In this document: in pieces, positions 7,994-17,642 of the stretch
How positions within the stretch are numbered: the first letter of the stretch is position 1
How the letters are laid out: every line of letters starts with the position of its first letter
NCBI RefSeq assembly: GCF_023015985.1
Contig: NZ_JALKAO010000001.1
Span: 62,001-126,000 of the forward strand
Length of the DNA: 64,000 nucleotides
From: Marivita sp. S6314
GTDB lineage: Bacteria; Pseudomonadota; Alphaproteobacteria; Rhodobacterales; Rhodobacteraceae
Reading direction: 5' to 3'
The notes under the pieces: generated by a model
Seen by the model: only the letters and a program-made list of their open reading frames with translations
What the model was told of the DNA's origin: nothing
Database searches by the model: none
Translations under genes and position numbers: made by a program

Positions 7994-8764
7994 ATGCTTC
8001 AGAACGCCCCTTTCTTACATGCGTCCCTGGCGCAAACAGAGGCCGACATCCGTTCCGCGCAACGGCTGCGATACCGCGTTTTTGTGCAGGAGATGGGCAG
8101 CGACGGACCCGGTGTCGACCACGCGCGAAGCCTTGAGACAGATGCGTTCGACCCTTATGCCGACCACCTGTTGCTGCGGGATTCGCGGCTTGTGGATGGT
8201 GACAATGACGGGGTCGTTGGCGTCTACCGGCTGATGACCCGGGACCACGCCGCCAAAGCCGGGCGGTTCTATTCGGCTTCTGAATTCGATCTTGCGTGCC
8301 TGACACAGACCAAGCGGACAGTTCTTGAGCTTGGCCGGTCCTGTTTGCATCCCAAATATCGCGGCGGCGCGGGGTTGCTGGCAATGTGGCAAGCGTTGGC
8401 GGGCTATGTTGCTGCGCGGGATATCGACCTGATGTTCGGGGTGGCCAGTTTTCGGGGCACCGATCTGAACAGCCTTCTGCATCCCGTGTCGCACCTGCAC
8501 GATGCCTATCTTGCGCCTGCGCCCATTCGGGTGCGCTCACGGATGCCACTGCCCATGCCGCTCCTGCCGCGCGATCAGATCAACCGGAAGACCGCGATGC
8601 GGGACACTCCGGCGCTGATCAAGTCCTATCTCAAGATCGGTGGCGTCATTGGCGAGGGCGTCTACGTGGACCACGCGTTCAACACGGTGGATGTCTGCCT
8701 GCTGCTTGAAACCGACACGCTCAAACAGCAGGGTTTGGCCCGACGGATGAGGTCCTCTGCATGA
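7994..8764 (+). CDS. olsB: L-ornithine N(alpha)-acyltransferase OlsB
   Basis: Transfers a 3-hydroxyacyl group from ACP to ornithine, giving lyso-ornithine lipid, the first step of this phosphorus-free membrane lipid. It is a GNAT-fold protein of 256 residues with the family segments AQRLRYRVFVQEMG, VLELGRSCLHPKYRGG and GVASFRGTD. The ATG at 7994 is used because it keeps the family N-terminal length; upstream codons (TTG at 7916) cross the likely promoter. The stop overlaps the olsA start (ATGA), so the two enzymes are coupled. Confidence 0.88.
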   Translation: MLQNAPFLHASLAQTEADIRSAQRLRYRVFVQEMGSDGPGVDHARSLETDAFDPYADHLLLRDSRLVDGDNDGVVGVYRLMTRDHAAKAGRFYSASEFDLACLTQTKRTVLELGRSCLHPKYRGGAGLLAMWQALAGYVAARDIDLMFGVASFRGTDLNSLLHPVSHLHDAYLAPAPIRVRSRMPLPMPLLPRDQINRKTAMRDTPALIKSYLKIGGVIGEGVYVDHAFNTVDVCLLLETDTLKQQGLARRMRSSA

Positions 8765-9591
8765 GCACACCGACATGGGACAGCCATGATCCGATCGAGA
8801 CCCCTCCGATCACACCGATGGGATGGGTCCGTGTGGCGCTTCGCGGAACCGGTCTCGGGACACTTGTGTTCGGCGGGCTTGCGGTCCTGCTGCTGATCCG
8901 GCTTGTGGAACGGCCGATCTTTGGCGTCGATCGCCCGCTGACGCCATATATCACCCAGGCGGTGTGCCGTGCGGCGTTCGTGATCCTGGGTCTGCCGATG
9001 CTGGTGCGCGGTCCGCGCATGAAAGTGCGCGGCGCTGTGGTGGCCAACCACAGTTCCTGGCTGGACATCTTTGCCTTGAACGCACGCAAGAATGTCTATT
9101 TCGTTTCGAAATCGGAAGTCGCCTCCTGGCCTGGGATCGGCTGGTTGGCGCGCGCGACAGGCACCGTGTTCATCCGCCGCGACCGGCGCGATGCCAAGGC
9201 CCAGCTTGCGGTGTTCGAAGAGCGTCTGCAGCACGGGCATCGGTTGCTGTTTTTCCCCGAAGGCACCTCAACCGATGGGGCCCGGGTGCTGGCCTTCAAA
9301 CCCACATTGTTTGCGGCGTTCTTTTCGGACAACCTGATGCACGACATGCATATTCAGCCCGTGACGGTGATCTATCACCCGCCAGAAGGCGAAGACCCGC
9401 GGTTTTATGGCTGGTGGGGGGACATGGGGTTCGGCGCACACTTGATCAAGGTGCTGGCGCAATCCCGGCAGGGCAAAGTCGAACTGGTGTATCACCCACC
9501 GGTCCGGGTGGACGCCTTTCCCAATCGCAAATCGCTTGCCAGTCATCTTGAGGCGCAGGTGCGCGGGGGGCATAGCCGATTGGCCGTCTGA
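8761..9591 (+). CDS. olsA: lyso-ornithine lipid O-acyltransferase OlsA (PlsC family)
   Basis: Adds the second acyl chain to lyso-ornithine lipid. It is a membrane-associated PlsC-type acyltransferase of 276 residues with a hydrophobic segment at about 30-50. The catalytic HX4D box is NHSSWLD, and the glycerophosphate/acyl-acceptor box is FFPEGTSTDG. Directly downstream of and overlapping olsB. The last 146 bases overlap the convergent small membrane-protein gene. Confidence 0.88.
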   Translation: MSTPTWDSHDPIETPPITPMGWVRVALRGTGLGTLVFGGLAVLLLIRLVERPIFGVDRPLTPYITQAVCRAAFVILGLPMLVRGPRMKVRGAVVANHSSWLDIFALNARKNVYFVSKSEVASWPGIGWLARATGTVFIRRDRRDAKAQLAVFEERLQHGHRLLFFPEGTSTDGARVLAFKPTLFAAFFSDNLMHDMHIQPVTVIYHPPEGEDPRFYGWWGDMGFGAHLIKVLAQSRQGKVELVYHPPVRVDAFPNRKSLASHLEAQVRGGHSRLAV

Positions 9592-9907
9592 GCACGACCA
9601 CATCCGACGACGCTGTGGGGTCCTCATGGATCGCGGATTTTGTCTGTCCCTGCCGAAACAGCCCGATGATGCCGAAGGTGATAAAACCGATCTGGATCAG
9701 AAACGCACCAAGGTTGAATGCGCCCACAAGGCTGATCAATACCAGCAGGGCCGCGATTACCTTGCTTGCCGAATAAACCGCGCCGTTGCCGCAGGTGCGC
9801 CCGGATTGAACCAGCGCAAACCCACCAACGTAAATGATCGATCCGATCACACCGCTCAGCTGAAGCAGGTCGGGATACGCGCGCATGAGATCAAGGAGGG
9901 CCGACAT
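9446..9907 (-). CDS. small integral membrane protein, CBU_0592-like
   Basis: A 153-residue protein from the ATG at 9907 (MSALLDLMRAYPDLLQLSG). Residues 12-85 hold two to three hydrophobic segments (SGVIGSIIYVGGFALV, AALLVLISLVGAFNLGAFLIQIGFI) typical of CBU_0592-like membrane proteins. After about residue 95 the sequence turns Pro/Arg-rich and lies antisense to olsA, so the true protein may end earlier in relatives. Function is unknown. The frame is open with no frameshift visible. Confidence 0.6.
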   Translation of the reverse strand: MSALLDLMRAYPDLLQLSGVIGSIIYVGGFALVQSGRTCGNGAVYSASKVIAALLVLISLVGAFNLGAFLIQIGFITFGIIGLFRQGQTKSAIHEDPTASSDVVVLRRPIGYAPRAPAPQDDWQAICDWERRPPGPVGDTPVRLCPAGIAPAP

Positions 9908-10276
9908 GAACAGGCTCCGGGAAATATGCCCGACCATCCTTGAACAGATGATCGGGCTCGCGTTCTAAAATGCCGTGCCGGGATCAAATGAGGGTCGACC
10001 CCGACACATTTCAAAAAAAGGACTTGTTGGAAACAAAGTGGAACAAATGACTTTGGGCAGCACGAGATTGGATATGTCCAATCAGACCAACAGGGAGGAA
10101 TATTGATAAAGTCTGCCGTGCTGCGGGGAACTATCCTTTCTACGTCTCTTATACACCTGACGCCGGGTAAGCGCAGGTCAGGAATACCAGACCATGCGAC
10201 AGGGCCCGTGTGAAAAGGGTGTGAAATCCTGCGTAAGGCATTGAAGGCGGCGCAGACGCTCCGCACTCGACAGCCA
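9908..10276. other. gene-poor gap between the membrane protein and gyrA
   Basis: Together with the gyrA terminator this is about 440 bases without a convincing gene. It holds an inverted repeat ATTGGA-TATG-TCCAAT at 10067-10082. It also holds GGGAGG at 10093-10098 just before a 36-codon frame from TTG 10103 to the TGA ending at 10213. That small frame has no recognisable similarity and is listed only as a finding. Nothing else stands out. Confidence 0.6.
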
Positions 10277-10278
10277 AG

Positions 10279-10316
10279 AAAAAAGCAGCGCGGGATGTGT
10301 CCCTGCGCTGCTTTTA
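10279..10316 (-). terminator. rho-independent terminator of gyrA
   Basis: Read on the minus strand: a stem built from AGCAGCGC and its complement GCGCTGCT, extended by GGGA/TCCC, with a short TGTG-type loop, ending in a run of six T. It begins about 35 bases after the gyrA stop. This is the clearest intrinsic terminator in the window. Confidence 0.85.
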
Positions 10317-10348
10317 TGTCATTGTATCAGTGTGTTGAGGTGCCGAGC

Positions 10349-13084
10349 TTATTCTTCGGTCGGCTCGTCTGCCTCATCCCCCTGATCGGCGATCCATGCA
10401 ACAGAGACCACTTCTTCATCCGCGCCCGTGTTGAACACCTTCACGCCGCCCGCGCTGCGGGACCGGAAGGAAATGCCGTCCACCGGGACCCGGATGGACT
10501 GCCCCTTGGACGTGGCCAGCATGATCTGGTCATCCATGTCGACCGGGAAACATGCCACCAGCGTACCGCCCCGCATGGCCTTGTCGATGGCCTGAACCCC
10601 CTGACCGCCACGGCCTCGGACCGGGTAGTCATGGCTTGAGGACAGCTTGCCTGCGCCCTTGGCGGTGATCGTCAGGATCAGGTTCTCTGCCGCCGACATT
10701 TCGGCGTAACGTTCCTGCGTAATCGAACCCGGCGCAACACCGTCCTCGTCATCAATCTCGGCGTCATCCGCCAGCCCGGCCACAGCGCGGCGCATCTTGA
10801 GATACGCGGCCCGTTCCGCGGGATCAGCTTCGAAATGCCGGATCACCGCCATGCTGACCACGCGGTCGCCGTTGTTCAGGCGAATGCCGCGCACACCGGT
10901 GGATTTGCGGCCCTTGAACACCCGGACATCCGTCGTCCGGAAGCGGATCGCGCGCCCGGCATCGGTGACCAGCATCACGTCGTCATCTTCGGACGCGATG
11001 CGCGCATTAACCAGTTCGACACCGTCGGGAAGGTCCATCGCAATCTTGCCGTTGCGCATCACATTTGTGAAGTCTGACAAGGCGTTACGCCGCACATCTC
11101 CTGCACTGGTTGCAAAGATGATCTGCAGATCGGCCCATTCTGTTTCGTCCCGGTCCACCGGCATGATCGCCGCAATCGACACGCCCGTCGGAATGGGCAG
11201 GATATTCACGATCGCCTTGCCCTTGGACGTGCGCCCGCCTTGCGGCAAACGCCAGGTCTTGAGCTTGTAGACCATGCCTTCGGTGGTGAAGAACAACAGC
11301 TGCGTGTGCGTGTTGGCCACGAACAGCCGCGTGACGACATCATCATCCTTGGTCGACATGCCCGACAGACCTTTGCCGCCACGCTTCTGCGCCCGGAAAT
11401 CGGCCAGTGGCGTGCGCTTGATGTAGCCGGACTGGGTCACGGTCACGACCATGTCTTCCCGCTCGATCAGGTCTTCGTCTTCCATGTCGCCGGACCAATC
11501 AACGATCTCGGTGCGGCGTGGCACGGCAAACAGGTCTTTCACCTCGCGGAGTTCGTCCGCGATGATGCTCATGATGCGGTCCCGTGATCCCAGAATCTCA
11601 AGGTATTCCCGGATTTTCCCGGCCAGTTCTTCCAGTTCGTCCGTGACTTCCTTCACACCGATCTGCGTCAGACGCTGCAACCGCAATTCGAGGATCGCCC
11701 GCGCCTGTGTCTCGGACAGGTTGTACGTTCCGTCGTCATTGGCCGTATGGGTCGGATCATCAATCAGCGCGATATAGGGCAGGATGTCCGCCGCAGGCCA
11801 GCGCCGCGTCATCAACCGTTCGCGCGCTTCGGCGGCATCGGCAGAGGATCGGATGGTGGCCACGATCTCGTCGATATTGGTGACCGCTACGGCCAAACCA
11901 CACAGGATATGGCTCCGCTCGCGCGCCTTGCGCAGCAGGTACGCGGTGCGCCGCGCAACAACGTCTTCGCGGAAATCAATGAACGCTGTCAGGAACTTGC
12001 GCAGCGTCAGTTGTTCAGGCCGCCCGCCGTTCAGGGCCAGCATGTTGCACCCGAACGACGTCTGCATCGGGGTAAAGCGGAAAAGCTGGTTCAGCACCAC
12101 CTCGGCCGTGGCATCCCGTTTCAATTCGACCACAACCCGTACACCGTTGCGGTCGGATTCGTCCTGAACGTGGCTGATGCCTTCGATCCGCTTCTCGCGG
12201 GCGGCTTCGGCGATCCGCTCGATCATGGTGGCCTTGTTGACCTGGTAGGGGATCTCATCAATCACGATGGCCCAACGATCCTTGCGGATCTCCTCGACGC
12301 GGGTCTTGGACCGCACGATGACCGACCCGCGACCTTCAAGATACGCCTTCCGCGCGCCGGAGCGGCCAAGCATGATGCCACCGGTCGGAAAGTCGGGACC
12401 GGGCACGTATTCGATCAACTGCTCGGAACTCAGGTCCGGCTCCTCGATCAGGGCCAGCGTGGCATCCACCACTTCGCCCAGATTGTGCGGCGGGATATTG
12501 GTGGCCATACCCACCGCGATACCACCGGCCCCATTGACCAGCATGTTCGGGAAGCGGGCCGGCAGGACCGTGGGTTCCTGGTCCTTGCCGTCATAGTTAT
12601 CCTGAAAATCGACCGTGTCCTTGTCGATATCCGCCAGCAGATAGGCCGCCGGCTTGTCCATGCGCACCTCGGTATAGCGCATCGCCGCCGGGTTATCGCC
12701 ATCCATCGACCCGAAATTGCCCTGACCATCCAGCAAGGGCAGCGACATCGAGAAATCCTGCGCCATCCGCACCAACGCGTCATAGATCGCAGAGTCGCCA
12801 TGCGGGTGATATTTCCCCATCACATCGCCCACGGGCCGCGCCGATTTGCGGTAGGATTTGTCGTGGCTGTTACCGCTTTCGTGCATCGCATACAGGATAC
12901 GCCGGTGCACCGGTTTCAGCCCGTCCCGCAAATCCGGGATCGCCCGGCTGACGATCACGCTCATCGCGTAATCGAGGTAGGATGACTTCATTTCATCCGT
13001 GATCGACACCTGCGGCCCGTCATATTTGGGGCGCTCTGGCGGCATTTCGCTATCGTTCTCAGGAGTTTCTGGCGTGTCGCTCAC
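10349..13084 (-). CDS. gyrA: DNA gyrase subunit A
   Basis: Breakage-reunion subunit of DNA gyrase, 911 residues, which introduces negative supercoils with GyrB. The active-site tyrosine is Y137 in [10 protein letters not shown]. The quinolone-resistance region reads [17 protein letters not shown] with Ser98 and Asp102, the susceptible-type residues at the E. coli 83 and 87 positions. The GyrA box (KRGGKG) precedes the C-terminal DNA-wrapping pinwheel. An acidic tail (DEADEPTEE) ends the protein. Single gene with its own terminator; gyrB is not nearby. Confidence 0.98.
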   Translation of the reverse strand: MSDTPETPENDSEMPPERPKYDGPQVSITDEMKSSYLDYAMSVIVSRAIPDLRDGLKPVHRRILYAMHESGNSHDKSYRKSARPVGDVMGKYHPHGDSAIYDALVRMAQDFSMSLPLLDGQGNFGSMDGDNPAAMRYTEVRMDKPAAYLLADIDKDTVDFQDNYDGKDQEPTVLPARFPNMLVNGAGGIAVGMATNIPPHNLGEVVDATLALIEEPDLSSEQLIEYVPGPDFPTGGIMLGRSGARKAYLEGRGSVIVRSKTRVEEIRKDRWAIVIDEIPYQVNKATMIERIAEAAREKRIEGISHVQDESDRNGVRVVVELKRDATAEVVLNQLFRFTPMQTSFGCNMLALNGGRPEQLTLRKFLTAFIDFREDVVARRTAYLLRKARERSHILCGLAVAVTNIDEIVATIRSSADAAEARERLMTRRWPAADILPYIALIDDPTHTANDDGTYNLSETQARAILELRLQRLTQIGVKEVTDELEELAGKIREYLEILGSRDRIMSIIADELREVKDLFAVPRRTEIVDWSGDMEDEDLIEREDMVVTVTQSGYIKRTPLADFRAQKRGGKGLSGMSTKDDDVVTRLFVANTHTQLLFFTTEGMVYKLKTWRLPQGGRTSKGKAIVNILPIPTGVSIAAIMPVDRDETEWADLQIIFATSAGDVRRNALSDFTNVMRNGKIAMDLPDGVELVNARIASEDDDVMLVTDAGRAIRFRTTDVRVFKGRKSTGVRGIRLNNGDRVVSMAVIRHFEADPAERAAYLKMRRAVAGLADDAEIDDEDGVAPGSITQERYAEMSAAENLILTITAKGAGKLSSSHDYPVRGRGGQGVQAIDKAMRGGTLVACFPVDMDDQIMLATSKGQSIRVPVDGISFRSRSAGGVKVFNTGADEEVVSVAWIADQGDEADEPTEE

Positions 13085-13288
13085 GTGGATTGCCTGCTGT
13101 CTGCATGTCTATATTTTGTTGAGGTTACCTATATCAGATGCAGGATGTAGCCTGCAATCCAAATGACCACCACAGCCACATCCCAGAATTGGCACTCAGG
13201 CAGCGCGCTGGCTAACACACTGTTTTTGTTGAATAGTAAGGAAATCATGGCAAACTGAGTCGCATAAGAAAAAACGAATGAGGTTGGC

Positions 13289-13561
13289 ATGACTGAACTT
13301 AGCGAAACCGAACTCATGTTGCGCGGCTATGGCCTGACTACGGCGCAGCTGTTTTACCGGATGCCGGATTACCAGAACGTGCTGAACACGTTTGTCTGGC
13401 AAGAATACGATCTGGCCCCGGATCACCCCAAGCTGTTCGAATTCATCGAATTCTGGCAGGACAGCATCGATGGCCCGCTGCATTCGGTGCAATACACGCA
13501 CCGCAAAATGCTTGCCTCGGGGGAATGGCAGCAACTGGTGGGTGAATTCACGCTGCACTGA
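13289..13561 (+). CDS. Usg family protein
   Basis: A 90-residue soluble protein of the Usg family, named from a gene upstream of trp genes in some alphaproteobacteria. The family core is clear: LRGYGLTTAQLFYRMPDY and HPKLFEFIEFWQ. No molecular function is established, and no trp gene is close here. A GAGG sequence about 7 bases before the ATG serves as the ribosome binding site. It stands alone, divergent from gyrA. Confidence 0.82.
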   Translation: MTELSETELMLRGYGLTTAQLFYRMPDYQNVLNTFVWQEYDLAPDHPKLFEFIEFWQDSIDGPLHSVQYTHRKMLASGEWQQLVGEFTLH

Positions 13562-13730
13562 ACCAGATCCGCAAAAACCTGCGCGTCCACCCCTCGCCAA
13601 GGGCGCATTGATCCGCTTGCGGATTTCGATACGCGTGGGTCGCGGACCAAATTGCGCTTTGCCGGTTGAGGCGAATGGCTGGTTGGCCCCCGATGTGCCG
13701 GGTGTTACCCCGCATTCAAAGGTCAGCTTC

Positions 13731-14306
13731 CTATCTATTTCTATCGACGGCACGCAGACGGCTCATTGTGACTGGCGTGACGCCCAAAAAAGACGCAATC
13801 AAAGCATGGGTAAATATGTCTTCATAGCCGGGGAAGGATTGGCGAAACCAATTGAGCCGCTCGGCACCTCCAAGCGCCGCGAGGCACCACTCGCGTTCAG
13901 CCTTCTTGCTCAATGCGTCTCGCAGGATTGCATTGGCCCAGTTCCGGATGGGCTCGGATGAGAGCATCAGATCCGAAAGCAGTTCACTGTCCATCCAAGC
14001 AAGCGTGGCATCCGTCGTTGCTGCAATGGACACAAGAGACAAGCCGTCCCGCGTTCGCGCGATATTGGGCGTGACAACACAGGGACCCATGTAAAAGCCA
14101 ACGCAAACGTCCTTGCCGTCCTTGTCACAGATGCTGCTCGCCAGACATCCTTCCAACAGTATGAATTCACGTGTTTCGGGCTGTTCTTGTCGGGAGAGGT
14201 GCGCCCCCTTGCTCACGCGCTTTCGTCGCCAGCAAGATGCGAATTCGTCTGCGCAGGCCATATCTGACAAGTCAGGTGACTGCGTGAGAAAGGTCCGTAC
14301 ATCCAT
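13731..14306 (-). CDS. Crp/Fnr-family transcriptional regulator
   Basis: A 191-residue protein with an N-terminal cyclic-nucleotide-binding-like beta barrel (ILLEGCLASSICDKDGKDV near residues 50-68) and a C-terminal winged helix-turn-helix (ALIASFLGVTPVTMSRLRA). Several cysteines are present but not in the Fnr [4Fe-4S] spacing, so it is not a canonical Fnr. The start at 14306 places the domain normally; upstream codons run into the next gene's leader. Divergent from a membrane-protein gene with a palindrome between them, suggesting local regulation. Confidence 0.8.
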   Translation of the reverse strand: MDVRTFLTQSPDLSDMACADEFASCWRRKRVSKGAHLSRQEQPETREFILLEGCLASSICDKDGKDVCVGFYMGPCVVTPNIARTRDGLSLVSIAATTDATLAWMDSELLSDLMLSSEPIRNWANAILRDALSKKAEREWCLAALGGAERLNWFRQSFPGYEDIFTHALIASFLGVTPVTMSRLRAVDRNR

Positions 14307-14317
14307 CTTGGCAAGCC

Positions 14318-14331
14318 TTATCAAATGATAA
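14318..14331. promoter_or_regulatory. palindrome, candidate operator of the Crp/Fnr-type regulator
   Basis: TTATCA-AA-TGATAA, perfect 6-base arms, in the 78-base space between the divergent regulator (start 14306) and the membrane-protein gene (start 14385). It differs from the Fnr consensus TTGAT-N4-ATCAA. Its position fits autoregulation and control of the neighbour; binding is inferred. Confidence 0.5.
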
Positions 14332-14384
14332 TGCGGGTGTCTCCGTCTGGGGCCATGAGTGGCACAGTTCACGGAGGATACAAA

Positions 14385-14933
14385 ATGACGAACGGAAATC
14401 TGTCCCGGCACATCGGCGTGGTCGCGATTGGCTGCGGGTCGATTGGGACATCGATCTACCTACTGATGATCAAGGTCACGCTTGCCCACATCGAGGCAAT
14501 CTCGGGGCACATCCCGTTTGATATGCGGCCTTTAGGCTATGGCCCTGCAGACGCCGCCACGCTTCTTGAGGCACTCGGCGCCGAGGGGCGCGCGTATTAT
14601 CTTAGTCGCCAGATACCTTTGGACACGCTATATCCGGCGATGCTCGCCTTGACGCTGATCGCCACGTTTCTCTGGATCGGGCAACGGATACCAGAAAGCA
14701 AACTGGTCCGCTTCGGTATCGCCCTTTCCGTCAGCAGCGCTGTGTTCGATTACATCGAGAACATTGGTATCGTTGCCATAATCTGGAGCTGGCCCAGTAT
14801 TTCAGGCCCTCTGGTGTATGCCGCCAGCACAGCCACGATTGCTAAATCCGTCTTCACGACTTTGGCAGTCCTTGTCGTGCTTTTTTCAGGAGTTATCTGG
14901 ACGCGCCAGCGCAAAGCCAACCTGTGTCTATAG
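14385..14933 (+). CDS. hypothetical four-helix membrane protein
   Basis: A 182-residue protein that I do not recognise. Hydrophobic segments lie near residues 8-30, 80-98, 108-130 and 137-168, with a hydrophilic loop (about 40-75) between the first two. An ATG with a strong Shine-Dalgarno (ACGGAGGA, 7 bases upstream) sets the start. Divergently transcribed from the Crp/Fnr-type regulator across a shared palindrome, so the two probably form one regulated unit. Confidence 0.65.
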   Translation: MTNGNLSRHIGVVAIGCGSIGTSIYLLMIKVTLAHIEAISGHIPFDMRPLGYGPADAATLLEALGAEGRAYYLSRQIPLDTLYPAMLALTLIATFLWIGQRIPESKLVRFGIALSVSSAVFDYIENIGIVAIIWSWPSISGPLVYAASTATIAKSVFTTLAVLVVLFSGVIWTRQRKANLCL

Positions 14934-14972
14934 ATGCGCAACAGCATCTCCGTTGCGCACAGCCGACTTTGC

Positions 14973-16445
14973 CTAAACCCCGTAAATCTCGCCGAACTTC
15001 GCCTCCAGATACGTCAGCAACGGCGCCTCGGACGGCGCAAACCCGCAGGCGCGTTCGATGACGTCGCGCGGCTCATACAGACCGCCGTAGCGCTGCACGT
15101 TGTCCCGCAGCCAGCTTGTCGCCGCAGTGGTATCGCCCGCCGCCAGTTGCGCATCCAGATCCGGCACCGCCTTGCGCAAGGCTTCGTGCAGGCACCCGGC
15201 ATAGACATTGCCCAGCGTGTAGGTGGCGAAATAGCCAAACAGGCCCACGGACCAGTGTACATCCTGCAACACGCCGTTGGACGGTTTATCGACAGGGTAT
15301 CCGAAATCGGCCTCGAACCGCGTGTTCCAGGCCTCCTCCAGGTCCGAGACCTCAAGCGTCCCGTCAATCAACTGCCGCTCCAGATCGAACCGCAGAAGCA
15401 CGTGCAGGTTATACTGCGCCTCGTCCGCCTCGGTGCGGATATAGCCTTTGTTGACCCGGTTCACCGTCCCGTAGAATGCGGCGGGATCGTCGATCCCGAA
15501 ATCGCCGAAGACGTCAACCATCTGGCCATGCAGCCAGCCTGTAAACGCCTTGGACCGGCCCAGTTGGTTCTCGTAAATCCGGCTTTGGCTTTCATGCACG
15601 CCCATCGACACGCCGGATCCCAGCGGTGTCAGCAGGTAGGCCTGATCGATGTTTTGCTCGTAGGCCGCGTGCCCGACCTCGTGGATGGTCGAATAGATGC
15701 AGTTGAACGGATCGTTCGCTGCCGTGCGCGTGGTGATCCGCACGTCGTTGCCCGACCCGGAACTGAACGGATGGACCGCCTTGTCCACACGTCCCCGACT
15801 CATGTCATAGCCAAACACCTTGGCGATCTGACGCGACAACTTCATCTGCGCGGGTTCATCAAAGGTTCCCGACAACGCGGTTGGGGCAGGGGCACCCAGC
15901 ACGGCGTCGCGCAGCGCGACCAAGCGGGGCCGCAAGGCGCCGAACATCGCTTCCAGGTCCGCCGCGGTCGCGCCGGGCTCGTAATCCTGCAACAACGCGT
16001 CATAGGCATCGCCACCATCCGCCAGTGCCGCGCCTTCCTGACGGCGCAGATCCAGCACACGTTTCAGCGTCGGCGCAAAGGCGGCGAAATCATCATTTGC
16101 GCGCGCCTCGGCCCAGACGCCTTGCGCCACCGACGTGGTCCGCGCCAGCTCTGCCGCGAGGTCTGTCGGCACTTTCGACGCGCGGTCGAAACTGCGGCGG
16201 ATGTGGCGCAGGTTGGCCTTGGCCTCCTCGTCGGTTGGCGTGGATGCCTCCAGCCAATCCCCGACGCGGGGGTCCATGCGGCGGGCGTGCAACACGGCTT
16301 CCAGCGCGGCCATTTCCTCGGCCCGTTGGGCGGCCGCGCCGCGCGGCATGGTGGTTTCCTGATCCCATCCCAGACGACCGGCAATCTGGCCCAACGCCTG
16401 CGTCTCCCGGGTGAAGGCCATCAGGTCGTCATATGCCGTGCTCAT
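14973..16445 (-). CDS. M32 family metallocarboxypeptidase
   Basis: Thermostable-carboxypeptidase-1 type Zn enzyme, 490 residues, which releases C-terminal residues from peptides in the cytosol. The metal motif HEVGH is at residues 255-259 in STIHEVGHAAYEQN, and the downstream ESQSR supplies the third ligand. Conserved family blocks GWDQETTMP and HPFSSG are also present. The start ATG overlaps the ctaA stop (ATGA), so translation is coupled with heme A synthase, though no functional link is obvious. Confidence 0.92.
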   Translation of the reverse strand: MSTAYDDLMAFTRETQALGQIAGRLGWDQETTMPRGAAAQRAEEMAALEAVLHARRMDPRVGDWLEASTPTDEEAKANLRHIRRSFDRASKVPTDLAAELARTTSVAQGVWAEARANDDFAAFAPTLKRVLDLRRQEGAALADGGDAYDALLQDYEPGATAADLEAMFGALRPRLVALRDAVLGAPAPTALSGTFDEPAQMKLSRQIAKVFGYDMSRGRVDKAVHPFSSGSGNDVRITTRTAANDPFNCIYSTIHEVGHAAYEQNIDQAYLLTPLGSGVSMGVHESQSRIYENQLGRSKAFTGWLHGQMVDVFGDFGIDDPAAFYGTVNRVNKGYIRTEADEAQYNLHVLLRFDLERQLIDGTLEVSDLEEAWNTRFEADFGYPVDKPSNGVLQDVHWSVGLFGYFATYTLGNVYAGCLHEALRKAVPDLDAQLAAGDTTAATSWLRDNVQRYGGLYEPRDVIERACGFAPSEAPLLTYLEAKFGEIYGV

Positions 16446-17590
16446 GTGGTCGCTCCTCGAATGGATTGTTCTTTTGGATATCCGGCGCCGAACCGGGCCC
16501 GCAGGATCAACACCCACAGGATCACCGCGCCGATCTGGTGGACGATCGCGATTTCGACCGGGGCCATGTAGAGAACGGTCACCACCCCAAGCACCATCTG
16601 CAGCCACAGCACCGCGTAAACCGCGTTGAAGCGGAAGCGCGTGTCGGCATTGGGCGATTTGCGCGCCCGCAGCCAGACGACCGTGCCAAAGATCAGCAAC
16701 AGGTACCCGGCAATCCGATGCATGAACTGTACCAGCCCGGCGTTTTCAAAGAAGTTGCGCCAGATCGGCTCAAGCTCGAACGGGAAGGGGGGCAGGAACG
16801 CCCCGGCCAACAAGGGCCAGTCATTATAGGTGCGGCCCGCGTCAATCCCGGCCACCAGCGCGCCCAGCAGGATCTGCAAAAAGGTGAAATGCAGCAGCCC
16901 GGTGCCCAGTCCGAACAGCTTGGTTTCGCGCGACCGGCGCGCCTGCATCAGGTCCCGGTCTTCGCGGCCCAGCTCAAACGTGTACCAGGCGATAAAGCCC
17001 AGAATGACAAAGGCCAGCCCCAGATGCGTCGCCAACCGGTAAGAGGCCACATCGAGCATCGTGCCGGTCAGGCCCGAGGCCACCATCCACCAGCCAATCG
17101 CCCCCTGCAAGCCGCCCAGAACACCCAGAAAAAACAGCCGCCCGGTCCACCCGGTCGGGATCTTGCGAAACGCCAGGAAGCCGAAAAAGCCCAGCGCCCA
17201 GACAAGACCGATCACGCGGCCCAATTGCCGGTGGCCCCATTCCCACCAGTAGATGAACTGGAACTCGGCCAAGGTCATCCCGGCGTTTTGCAACTGGTAT
17301 TCCGGGATCGCGCGGTAGAGATCGAATTCGCGCTGCCAATCCTCGGCCGTCAGCGGCGGGATTGCGCCAGTGATCGGCGCCCAGACCGTGATCGACAATC
17401 CGCTGTCGGTCAGACGCGTCAGCCCGCCCACCACGATCATCACCATCACAAGGACAAACAGGATCATCAACCAGATCCGGATCGCGCCGCGCGCGCCGCG
17501 TTTGCCTGCGTCGATCATGCCGCCCTTGGGTTCGGTTTTCCGCGGCGTCTCTGCGCCGACCTCTTCAAAGATGCTGCGTTTGCTGCTCAT
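16442..17590 (-). CDS. ctaA: heme A synthase (COX15/CtaA type)
   Basis: Oxidises the C8 methyl of heme O to the formyl of heme A for aa3-type cytochrome oxidase. It is an inner-membrane protein of 382 residues with about eight transmembrane segments (for example LMILFVLVMVMIVVGGLTRL at the N-terminus). Conserved heme-ligand histidines appear in WEWGHRQLGRVIGL and in FMHRIAGYLLLI. Four-base overlap with the downstream M32 carboxypeptidase gene. Confidence 0.92.
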   Translation of the reverse strand: MSSKRSIFEEVGAETPRKTEPKGGMIDAGKRGARGAIRIWLMILFVLVMVMIVVGGLTRLTDSGLSITVWAPITGAIPPLTAEDWQREFDLYRAIPEYQLQNAGMTLAEFQFIYWWEWGHRQLGRVIGLVWALGFFGFLAFRKIPTGWTGRLFFLGVLGGLQGAIGWWMVASGLTGTMLDVASYRLATHLGLAFVILGFIAWYTFELGREDRDLMQARRSRETKLFGLGTGLLHFTFLQILLGALVAGIDAGRTYNDWPLLAGAFLPPFPFELEPIWRNFFENAGLVQFMHRIAGYLLLIFGTVVWLRARKSPNADTRFRFNAVYAVLWLQMVLGVVTVLYMAPVEIAIVHQIGAVILWVLILRARFGAGYPKEQSIRGATT

Positions 17591-17642
17591 GCCATCTCCG
17601 TCATTTTGCCAGACAGTAGGGTTGCACCCGGGGATCGTCCAG

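Noticed and set aside
12000-13084. Quinolone resistance change in gyrA
   Set aside because: Ser98 and Asp102 are the susceptible-type residues.
13129-13317. 62-codon frame ahead of gyrA with a hydrophobic end
   Set aside because: Overlaps the Usg gene start and has no ribosome site; looks like chance.
14934-16571. 545-codon plus-strand frame opposite the M32 carboxypeptidase and the end of ctaA
   Set aside because: No domain and wrong composition; the minus-strand enzymes are convincing.
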